Assembly: GCF_900105165.1 (NCBI RefSeq)
Contig: NZ_LT629740.1
Location: 3,658,001-3,722,000, forward strand
Source of the DNA: Mucilaginibacter mallensis
Lineage (GTDB): Bacteria > Bacteroidota > Bacteroidia > Sphingobacteriales > Sphingobacteriaceae
Direction of reading: 5' to 3'
Length of the DNA stretch: 64,000 bases
A program made the position numbers and the translations under genes. The notes beneath the pieces were generated by a model. It saw nothing but the letters and a program-made list of their open reading frames with translations, did not search any database and was not told where the DNA came from. Of the stretch, positions 56,859 to 64,000 are shown in pieces; positions within the stretch are counted from its first letter, which is position 1; every line of letters starts with the position of its first letter.

Positions 56859-58391
56859 TTAATTTACTGGCGGAAAATTATAAGGCATCCATTTTTCAAG
56901 GCCACCTACTTGTTTTTTTGCTTCTGGGCTAACAGGAAGCCCCCATGCTTCAAAAAATGGAGCGATGTTTCTTCCCGTTACTTTTGAAAATGTGGTTACC
57001 CACAGATCCAGTTTCTTCTGTTCGGTATTGGCATAACTGCCGGTAGTATCTTTAGCTGCCATTGATTGGTACTCGCGAAAAAAGCTTTTAAATGCTTCCC
57101 ATCCAAAACCTTCCTGCAGCTGTCGGAAAGTGATCAATCCTAAGAACGGATCCTTCTGCCATTTTTCATAACTGACGCCATCGTTGAAATATTTTTTCAT
57201 AGCTTTTTGGGTATAGGCATTAGCAATATTGCCGTGTGCATTATCGCGCCCACCCATCAAACGGTCGAACATATAGATCGAAAACAGATTATTGCTCACC
57301 TCTGTAGTACCGCCAAATACCCAATCCATATTTTGCATATCATGCCCAATTTCATGAAAAAAGCCCCAGTTGGCCCCACCCTTGCTCGGTTGCATAAGCA
57401 GCTCAGGATTGGCTATGATATCTTCGGAAAGCATATGTTTTACGGGCGAGTGATGCACCATAATAGGATACCCGCTATGCATAAAACCGCCCCCGATATG
57501 TTCATCAATAACCAGGCGTTCTGCCCTGTAAAATGGTTGCGGAATTTGCGCCAGGTCCATTTCACCTTCAAGAATAAGGTCCCATAATTTCATCACTTGG
57601 TCAGGATGCTGTACTTTCTGTAATACGGAATCAGGAATAGTCAATATAATATTATCCGATGCCAGCTCTCCCCATGGGGCTTTATTATTTTTAAGCTGTG
57701 CTTCCCATTCTTGCTGTGTTGTTTCATCTAATTTATAAAGCGGAGCCGCTACGGCATGTTTGATGGTTATGTCCTGCTCCCAATCAGCCGAGCGTGGCGA
57801 AGCAGTTATATAGATAAGCCCGCCGAAAGGAGAAGCCACCCTGGTAGTTACCTTCTTCAATTCCTGGGTTTTTACAATAATTGGTATCCTTCGCCAATTT
57901 TCTTTAGCCGCTACCCATTCATTAAGCCTGTCCGAGTGGCAACCTATTTGTACTACCACGCCCTTATCTTTTAAACTGGCCGGAATAGTTATTTCAACAT
58001 ATTGCCCCGGCACGGCATAAAGCCCGGTACTGTACATAATGTTGGCCCATTGGTCGGAGTAATCTAATTTTGAAGCAATAGGTACCAGCTTATCCCTTAT
58101 TTTTTGGTGTTTTATTTTCACCACGCGGTTTGTAAAAACATAACCGTCCTTTACTTTACCCGGAAAATTATCAGCCGAAGGGTGCGCCTTTATTTTCTTG
58201 TAATCTTCAATTTTTAATTGGGCATCGCACCACGCTGCAACCTGGGCACGAAATACAGTATCCTTAGCCGACAGCGGTTTTTCAGGTGTGATGATAATAT
58301 TAGCAGGCGTTATAGCATCCTTTTTATCCTGAGCATAAACGTTACCTATTGCCGAGCATATAAAAAAGGTGATAAACCATTGTTTTTTCAT
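56859..58391 (-). CDS. M60-like zinc metallopeptidase (enhancin/mucinase type)
   Basis: 510 residues; signal peptide ending YAQ. The peptidase core holds the zinc motif HEIGH (His346, Glu347, His350) with the further glutamate Glu364 in GGTTEVSNN, the HExxHx(8,28)E pattern of M60. Upstream lie YSTGLYAVPGQYVEITIP and CHSDRLNEW. Characterised M60 enzymes from Bacteroides cut mucin-type O-glycoproteins. Inside a SusD locus this points to a glycoprotein target; in a soil organism this could be plant, fungal or animal-derived. Confidence 0.88.
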   Translation of the reverse strand: MKKQWFITFFICSAIGNVYAQDKKDAITPANIIITPEKPLSAKDTVFRAQVAAWCDAQLKIEDYKKIKAHPSADNFPGKVKDGYVFTNRVVKIKHQKIRDKLVPIASKLDYSDQWANIMYSTGLYAVPGQYVEITIPASLKDKGVVVQIGCHSDRLNEWVAAKENWRRIPIIVKTQELKKVTTRVASPFGGLIYITASPRSADWEQDITIKHAVAAPLYKLDETTQQEWEAQLKNNKAPWGELASDNIILTIPDSVLQKVQHPDQVMKLWDLILEGEMDLAQIPQPFYRAERLVIDEHIGGGFMHSGYPIMVHHSPVKHMLSEDIIANPELLMQPSKGGANWGFFHEIGHDMQNMDWVFGGTTEVSNNLFSIYMFDRLMGGRDNAHGNIANAYTQKAMKKYFNDGVSYEKWQKDPFLGLITFRQLQEGFGWEAFKSFFREYQSMAAKDTTGSYANTEQKKLDLWVTTFSKVTGRNIAPFFEAWGLPVSPEAKKQVGGLEKWMPYNFPPVN

Positions 58392-58420
58392 AATGAAAAG
58401 CTTTGATCTTGTATTTTATA

Positions 58421-61408
58421 TTATTTAATAATCAGCAACCAGCCTTTAGCCCTCTCAACCGGGATCTTTTCATCTAATTTAAAGCTGCGTGCAGTCTGGA
58501 ATTTATCAATCTCTGGCGCGGTAATAGTCGCTTTTGACGGATCGATGCCTAACTGTTTCCAATCAATCTTTAACTGGATAGTAGTATCCGCATCAGCCCA
58601 GCTTGCAATTGAAACCAGTACCGCACCGTTCTTTTTGTAAACCGTTGCTAATACTTTATCATTATCAGTTTTAACCGGGTTGGTATCTACCCAATAGCCT
58701 ATCATTTTTGTGCCCTTCATGCCAAAGCTATCCCAAACTTTCCATATCGGGCGAGGGTCTGCGCCATCGCTCCATGGCAAGCGGTTAGTCATGCCGTATA
58801 CCATACCTCTCCAGGCATTGCCACCACCTTGCAGCATCTCACCCATTAAACCAAACGGGATCCCGCTTACTTCAGTCAGGAAGAAATCAGGCGTGTTATG
58901 CTCGTAATCGAAGTATTCACCAAACCATAAACGGTTCAGGTACGGGAAGTGCTCCATGTATAAATTGGCGCTGTTATTAAAACCATCAGCCTTATCATAT
59001 TGGTTGGCTGAGTGCAGGTCGATAATTCCCGGGTGACCGTCTTTGGTCAATACACGCTTAACACGTTTCATAGTAACACGGTCAAATGCCACATCATCCA
59101 GGTAAATACCATCAATACCTACATTTTGCGTAAGCCAATTCATGCCTTCCACGTAGTAGTTGTGCCAGCGGTTCTGGCCGCTGTTAATGATGGCTGCATC
59201 CTTTAATTCAGGTACAAACCAGGCAGCTATATAATCGTTGCCTAAATGTTCCTGTAACCAGCTAAAGCCGCCACCTTTACCCGGCGAATAGATCTCATGA
59301 CCCAGACTGCGCATTGCAAAAGTTTCATAAGCATGATCAGATAACTCACGGATAGTGTTATATATCTTCACCTTCAAACCAGCATCATGCGCGCTGTCAA
59401 TATAAGCCTGCATTTTTTTCCAGGCGATGAACGGATAGTTGATGAATGGATTGATTGCCGTAGCGTGGTGTATATTGATGATGGTTGCACCTGCTGCTTT
59501 AATCGTATCGATAGGTTTGTATGCGTGATAGAATCTATTGTCCCATTGAAAATCGGTATTAATTGTATGGAACGGTGTGATCAGCAAGTTGAAGTTATAA
59601 TACAGCACATCGCCTTTTTTCATTTGCCTTTCGCCGCTGTAGTTATTGGCTAATATGGCCTCACCTTTTTCAGCTACGGTTATACCGCCTTTGTTATCAT
59701 TAGCCCATGAGGTTGGCAATAACAATGGTTTTTGCAGATAGAAGTTTGTATTCAGCGGCCTTACATATTTTTCATCACGCAGTGAATATTGTAAACCGGC
59801 ATTTACGGTACCTATCCATGCACCATCCTGATTTTTGTGCGCCACATCCCATTTCCACTCAAAGTTATCCGGGCGGTAGCCACCTTTTTGGCCCAGTCCC
59901 ATCAGGTATTTAGCTACATCCTTTTTAAAAGGGATATGCATGTCAATATCTTTCAGATCAGCATCTTTCAATGCTTCAACTTTTACGGTGTAGGCAATAA
60001 AACCATCAAACTCAAGCGATGCTGTTACTTCCATTTTCAGGGTATCGTTACTGCTAGTGGCTGCCCATTGTACAGTGCCCGGCTCTGTTTTGGTGAATTG
60101 CACGCCTTTGCTTTTCAGCACCATGTTTTTACCATCAGGTTTAACAAAGTGGAAATGAATGGCCTCAGTCAACAGGTTATTTGGCGTTTTGGAATACTCC
60201 GTCATTTCCGGGGTATAGAACGTTTGGATCTGGCTCGGGAAACCATCTTTATTAACGGTTACTTTTCTACCTAATAAACTGATCTCATTACCTTTTACTA
60301 CTAACGGTGTATACGGTGCAATTACTGTATTATCCTGCGCCATAGTTGAATTTAACCAACGTAAGCGGGTCATTTTCCATGGCTCGTTTACACCACCATC
60401 TTTTAACAGCTGACTGTTAACTTTCAGGGATATGGTAATCTCCTTAGCAGTTTTTCCATTTATGCTGATGATTGCCTTACCTGTATAAGTTGCAGGCGCT
60501 GCATCTTCAGGCACATCAATCCCGCACCATAAAGCCTGAATTTTGCCTTTGGTCACATCCACTGTTTTGCTGAATGGCACACCACTGTAGCTAACACCAT
60601 TATTGTTGATACAAAACAGTTTGTTGGCCGCAATAACTTTACCGCCTGCAGCAGTAAGATTAGTGAAACTCACCTTTACATTTTGCAGATCACGCAAAGC
60701 GTATAACCCTAATTGAAATGCGAAATTCTCATTGCGCGCGGCTTCCCCGTCAAAATGAGATTGCGGGCCACGCTCAATCCAGCGCTGCGGTAGGTCATCT
60801 GTCATGCGGATGGAATAGATCCTATCTTCAGGGAAAACCAGAAAATCTTCACCTGTATGTTTGCTCAATAGCTGATCCGTTTCAGCTTTTGTAGCGATAA
60901 CTTCCATCGGGTAAAAAGTATTGAAACCATCAATTGATTGAAACTCCTTTACATTAGCCAATGGAATTGCAGTTGCTGAACTTAAAGCACTCAACCAATC
61001 AGTACTGGCTGTTATTTCCGGCTTTAAATAAACACCTTTAGGATAGTTGGAACGTCCCTCATTTTTTGATGGCAGATAGTACACATAGTAAGTGCCCTTG
61101 CCTGATGTTGGCTCAAAATAGATCTCACCGGTTTCGCGATTAATGTTACCGGTTTTTACGTTGGTTATTTTTTGTGATGTTGCTCCATCCTGGATAATGA
61201 TGCGTTTATTTTCGGGGTCATTATCTCTTCTCCGCCACGGGATAATAGCTTTTGCTATTTTACCGGAGCCGCTAAATGTTAATACAACCCTGTGATTACC
61301 TAATGTATCCGGCAGCCAGCACTTTTCGCAATTGGTGTAGGGAATACTTTGGGAATAAGCGCTGATACCTGATAAAAGAAGAGTAAGAGCGAACAATACT
61401 TTTTTCAT
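58421..61408 (-). CDS. putative glycoside hydrolase, DUF6067/GH123-related
   Basis: 995 residues; signal peptide ending AYSQ. N-terminal beta domains precede a large (beta/alpha)8-like part: FYHAYKPIDTIKAAGATIINIHHATAINP, KVKIYNTIRELSDHAYETFAMRSLG, then GMNWLTQNVGIDGIYLDDVAFDR with paired aspartates typical of barrel enzymes, and a C-terminal beta domain (VLVSIASWADADTTIQLKI). It resembles the DUF6067 group often listed near GH123; the assignment is by general pattern, not a catalytic match. It lies 29 nt upstream of the M60 gene in the same operon. Confidence 0.65.
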   Translation of the reverse strand: MKKVLFALTLLLSGISAYSQSIPYTNCEKCWLPDTLGNHRVVLTFSGSGKIAKAIIPWRRRDNDPENKRIIIQDGATSQKITNVKTGNINRETGEIYFEPTSGKGTYYVYYLPSKNEGRSNYPKGVYLKPEITASTDWLSALSSATAIPLANVKEFQSIDGFNTFYPMEVIATKAETDQLLSKHTGEDFLVFPEDRIYSIRMTDDLPQRWIERGPQSHFDGEAARNENFAFQLGLYALRDLQNVKVSFTNLTAAGGKVIAANKLFCINNNGVSYSGVPFSKTVDVTKGKIQALWCGIDVPEDAAPATYTGKAIISINGKTAKEITISLKVNSQLLKDGGVNEPWKMTRLRWLNSTMAQDNTVIAPYTPLVVKGNEISLLGRKVTVNKDGFPSQIQTFYTPEMTEYSKTPNNLLTEAIHFHFVKPDGKNMVLKSKGVQFTKTEPGTVQWAATSSNDTLKMEVTASLEFDGFIAYTVKVEALKDADLKDIDMHIPFKKDVAKYLMGLGQKGGYRPDNFEWKWDVAHKNQDGAWIGTVNAGLQYSLRDEKYVRPLNTNFYLQKPLLLPTSWANDNKGGITVAEKGEAILANNYSGERQMKKGDVLYYNFNLLITPFHTINTDFQWDNRFYHAYKPIDTIKAAGATIINIHHATAINPFINYPFIAWKKMQAYIDSAHDAGLKVKIYNTIRELSDHAYETFAMRSLGHEIYSPGKGGGFSWLQEHLGNDYIAAWFVPELKDAAIINSGQNRWHNYYVEGMNWLTQNVGIDGIYLDDVAFDRVTMKRVKRVLTKDGHPGIIDLHSANQYDKADGFNNSANLYMEHFPYLNRLWFGEYFDYEHNTPDFFLTEVSGIPFGLMGEMLQGGGNAWRGMVYGMTNRLPWSDGADPRPIWKVWDSFGMKGTKMIGYWVDTNPVKTDNDKVLATVYKKNGAVLVSIASWADADTTIQLKIDWKQLGIDPSKATITAPEIDKFQTARSFKLDEKIPVERAKGWLLIIK

Positions 61409-61469
61409 AAAAATAATTTAGTAGGTACTTATGTTTTTTGTTAAAAACCAGGGTATTAATAATTCTTGT

Positions 61470-62879
61470 TTAAGGTTTTAAATATGGTGCAAGCTGATCT
61501 ATTCTCACAAACTCAGCCCGGTAGCTCGGCATGGCCATTTCCATCGTCCATAACAATATGCCTTTTTTATCAGCCAAAACCAATATGTGGCGTTTTGAAC
61601 AGCAAACCAATAATGAGGTATCGTTTATCATGTAAGCGCTACCCATCCGGCCATTAAATACTTCTTTGGGTAGCTGTATGTGAAAATCTATAGTTGAGGT
61701 TTGTTTGGCTTCGTTCAGTTTCATGGCAAATACGCCCGACTGCTGCTTTTTAACGCCATTATCAAAAAACATCAGGTTACCATCCTGGTTAATGTGGACG
61801 GCATGCGCCTGGGTAAAATCACATTCGGCAGGCATGGCAACGGTGCCGCCTTTGCCAAATTTCCATATTACTTTACCAGTTTTTGAGTCGACTTTCCATA
61901 TTTGGCCGGTATTGAAAAATGAGATGAGGTAATTACCATCGGTATCATAATTCAGGCTGTTGGCATGTGTCCAGTCTTTTTTTGTTTTAAGGATATTGGG
62001 GTCTTTAAGCGGGTCGACGGCATCAAAAACGCTCCATTTCCAAATCTTTTTTGCGTGGCTGTCAAATACAATAATGCCATCGCTGTTAACGGTATCCTGT
62101 TTGCTACCACCAACGGAGCTCAGGTCCATAATTTTCTTATCAACGCTAAGGGTCACTAATTGGCCTTTATCGTTCTTTAAAATTTCGTGGTGAATGATCT
62201 GCGTAAAATCCCCCTGACCTTTTTTCAAATTCAGGATGGTATCGCCCAGTAAATTCACTTCCAGTATCTGCCTGCCATAACTGGTAGGGTCATCATTTGT
62301 GCCCAACAGGGCAAGTATAGTTTTATCTTTTGTATAATGCACAACCTTATAGGCCATACCATCAACGGTGTGATACCATCTGAGCTGCCCTTTATAATCA
62401 ACCAAAAAAGCAGTACCGGGTGCATAATTTTTATTGAGCAGTATTAATCCATCCTTAAATTGCTGTGGTATTAATTTAGGGAAAGTATTAATGGCTTTAA
62501 ATTGTTCCTGCAACCACAGCGGGAGGTCGTGTGATTTAAATGTGTAAGTTTTACTTACTTTTTTAACCCCATTATCAATAGTAATAATGCGATAAGCGTA
62601 ATTTGTTTTAGGGGATATATTGCAAAGTACAAGTGAGTGCTGCGTTGCATTTTTCACCGTGGTGGATCGCATAGTATTTGTACTATCGTTCCCTGTCCAA
62701 TATTCAGCATAGGCATCAACCGGTTCATCAGTTAACACATCTATTTGAATCTTTAGTTGATTATTGTTGTGTAAACCGATATGTATTTCCTTTATAATAT
62801 TTCCACCGCTGTTAAAGCATCCCGAAAAGATAATGGTGAGGAGGAGCGGGATTATATATCCAAAAATATTTTTCTTCAT
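61470..62879 (-). CDS. arylsulfotransferase-like (ASST family) lipoprotein
   Basis: 469 residues from the ATG at 62879, where a lipobox (IIFSGC) begins; the upstream ATG at 62897 would add six residues and spoil the signal. An N-terminal Ig-like domain (ITIDNGVKKVSKTYTFKS) precedes a beta-propeller with GQLRWYHTVDGMAYKVVHY, DFTQIIHHEIL and AHAVHINQDGNLMFFDNGVK, the layout of arylsulfate sulfotransferases, including the histidine-rich HHEIL segment. Such enzymes move sulfate between phenols; the Bacteroidota members are mostly uncharacterised, and some may lack activity. It lies between the SusD gene and the GH-like gene. Confidence 0.72.
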   Translation of the reverse strand: MKKNIFGYIIPLLLTIIFSGCFNSGGNIIKEIHIGLHNNNQLKIQIDVLTDEPVDAYAEYWTGNDSTNTMRSTTVKNATQHSLVLCNISPKTNYAYRIITIDNGVKKVSKTYTFKSHDLPLWLQEQFKAINTFPKLIPQQFKDGLILLNKNYAPGTAFLVDYKGQLRWYHTVDGMAYKVVHYTKDKTILALLGTNDDPTSYGRQILEVNLLGDTILNLKKGQGDFTQIIHHEILKNDKGQLVTLSVDKKIMDLSSVGGSKQDTVNSDGIIVFDSHAKKIWKWSVFDAVDPLKDPNILKTKKDWTHANSLNYDTDGNYLISFFNTGQIWKVDSKTGKVIWKFGKGGTVAMPAECDFTQAHAVHINQDGNLMFFDNGVKKQQSGVFAMKLNEAKQTSTIDFHIQLPKEVFNGRMGSAYMINDTSLLVCCSKRHILVLADKKGILLWTMEMAMPSYRAEFVRIDQLAPYLKP

Positions 62880-62910
62880 TTGGCAATTTACGCACATAGC
62901 TAAATAATAA

Positions 62911-62952
62911 TCAAGAATATATTATGCGTTTTATTGCATAATATATTCTTGA
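62911..62952. promoter_or_regulatory. perfect AT-rich hairpin between susD and the ASST gene
   Basis: TCAAGAATATATTATGC and its exact inverse form a 17-bp stem around an 8-nt loop. On the transcribed strand a U-rich stretch follows. It may be a terminator/attenuator or an mRNA-stability element placed like the stem-loop after the other susD gene at 42978. Confidence 0.65.
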
Positions 62953-62973
62953 TATTACAGGTATAAACCTGTT

Positions 62974-64000
62974 TTATTGTTCCCTTCCTGCATTACTCAG
63001 GTTCGGATCGATCTGAACCTGGTTAAGCGGATAAGAAAAGTATTGATCTTTAGGTAAACTTATTGTATTTGTTTGCCCTATAGCTTTAAGATAGGCATTT
63101 ACAATCACATCATACTGGCCCATACGTAACAGATCGGCCCTTCTTTTTCCTTCATAGAAGAACTCCCATCCCCGCTCTTGTAAAATTGCTAACCTTAAAG
63201 ATGTTTGTGTATAGTTACCTAAAACAAGCGGTGTGGCATGTGAACGTTGCCTAACCTGGTTTATTAACCCTATAGCTTCAGAAGTAGGGCCGTTTAGTTC
63301 GTTCAAAGCTTCTGCCCTGCTCATTAACACATCAGCATAACGCAAAATGTCTACACTGTGCCCATCATAGTAATTATTTATTGAACCGGTTGAATCGGCG
63401 TATTTTGAAGTCGCAACATCAGGCATATACAATACGCCGGCAGGTGGTGTAGCGCCTAGCGTTGGCGCTTCTTCGTGTATCAGCTTGTCAGTTCCTTTAT
63501 ATTTAGGGAAGAACTCTTTTTTACGATCATCATTATCGGCAAAACTGTGATAAAAAGGCCAGCTTGCCGCGTAATATTGCCACCTGTTTGTTATAACCGG
63601 GTGTACCAACGGCCCAAAGTGGTTCATTAATTCAGTTCCGTTTACGTTAGCATCACTTAATACCGAGAATATATTTTCAGAACACCATTTATTAGCCTCT
63701 AAAAATAAGCCCTGATATGAAGGGTATAATGAATATGTTCCTGAGCTTATTACAGCTTGTGCCATATCAGCCGCTTTTTGCCATTGATGCTGGCGCAGAT
63801 ACAGCCTCATCAATAATGTCATGGCTGCACCCTTGGTAGCACGGCCCACATCATTAGTACTATAAATTGGGTTATTAACATAATTAACCGGCAGTACAGC
63901 AGCGGCACTTGTTAAATCTGATATCAACAATGTTTCAATATCAGCAACTGAAGTAACCGGCGGCTGACTTAAATAATTGGGGTTAGCAAGGTCCTTTTCT
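62974..64000 (-). CDS. SusD/RagB-family lipoprotein, N-terminus beyond the window
   Basis: The frame is open from the right edge of the window to the stop at 62974, giving the C-terminal 341 residues. SusD signatures: ATKGAAMTLLMRLYLRQHQWQKAADMAQAVI, DILRYADVLMSRAEALNEL, and LAILQERGWEFFYEGKRRADLLRMGQYD near the end. The apparent start codon at 63930 is internal (a TTG), since homology and the open frame continue to the edge. The SusC partner should lie to the right. It opens a minus-strand polysaccharide/glycoprotein locus. Confidence 0.93.
   Translation of the reverse strand, partial: EKDLANPNYLSQPPVTSVADIETLLISDLTSAAAVLPVNYVNNPIYSTNDVGRATKGAAMTLLMRLYLRQHQWQKAADMAQAVISSGTYSLYPSYQGLFLEANKWCSENIFSVLSDANVNGTELMNHFGPLVHPVITNRWQYYAASWPFYHSFADNDDRKKEFFPKYKGTDKLIHEEAPTLGATPPAGVLYMPDVATSKYADSTGSINNYYDGHSVDILRYADVLMSRAEALNELNGPTSEAIGLINQVRQRSHATPLVLGNYTQTSLRLAILQERGWEFFYEGKRRADLLRMGQYDVIVNAYLKAIGQTNTISLPKDQYFSYPLNQVQIDPNLSNAGREQ

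Noticed and set aside
63930..63930. Start codon of the right-edge SusD protein at this position
   Set aside because: The codon is an internal TTG; the frame and SusD-like sequence continue to the window edge, so the real start is outside.

Overview
This window is chromosomal DNA of a Bacteroidota bacterium, most likely a soil-type Sphingobacteriaceae (Mucilaginibacter/Pedobacter-like). The signs are SusC/SusD polysaccharide-utilisation genes, a serine palmitoyltransferase with inositol-lipid genes, DUF6377 and DUF5686 proteins, Bacteroidota promoters with a TAnnTTTG -7 box, and genus-type palindromic intergenic repeats. There are no rRNA or tRNA genes, insertion sequences, prophage genes or CRISPR arrays that I can see. 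The genus is inference, because no marker such as 16S is present.

Layout. 1-13.5 kb is housekeeping: the start of an ethanolamine-type permease, a small unknown gene, alaS with an unusual internal insertion, a MerR regulator, a ComEC-like protein, a secreted GLPGLI/DUF4412-like protein, a tight operon (CDF metal transporter - NUDIX - bioA - ferritin-like protein), a class I aminotransferase and a small outer-membrane barrel. The gaps here hold several palindromic repeats. 13.9-19.8 kb is a tolC-adaptor-RND efflux operon with a clear inverted-repeat operator candidate upstream.

20.1-30.7 kb is the most interesting block. Ten co-directional genes appear to encode a near-complete route to hydroxylated ceramide phosphoinositol: serine palmitoyltransferase, a GNAT-fold candidate N-acyltransferase, an extended SDR reductase, myo-inositol-phosphate synthase, a PgpA-type phosphatase, GtrA, a large outer-membrane DUF5686 protein, a phosphatidylinositol-phosphate-type CDP-alcohol phosphotransferase, an FA2H-like hydroxylase and an AUR1-like PAP2 enzyme. 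In Bacteroides and Caulobacter the equivalent steps are spread over separate loci.

31-35.7 kb holds a TPR/transmembrane gene broken by a frameshift at an A9 tract, a CAP-domain protein, a DbpA-like helicase, a tRNA pseudouridine synthase and small proteins. 35.9-46.9 kb is a compact polysaccharide-utilisation locus: DUF6377 regulator - SusC - SusD - GH71 - GH97, predicted to act on alpha-1,3-glucan. 46.9-52.2 kb has a GNAT, an LLM flavoprotein, an ArsR - Old Yellow Enzyme pair with a palindromic operator, and an orphan TPR histidine kinase. 52.3-64 kb has cysC on the plus strand facing a second, minus-strand locus (SusD, cut by the window edge - arylsulfotransferase-like lipoprotein - GH-like DUF6067 protein - M60 metallopeptidase - DUF5107/TPR protein - cysQ), which suggests a glycoprotein or sulfated glycan target.

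Feature starts were moved where an upstream alternative start codon lies inside a -7 promoter box. At least five genes have this box only 3-7 nt before their ATG, which implies leaderless or nearly leaderless mRNAs.
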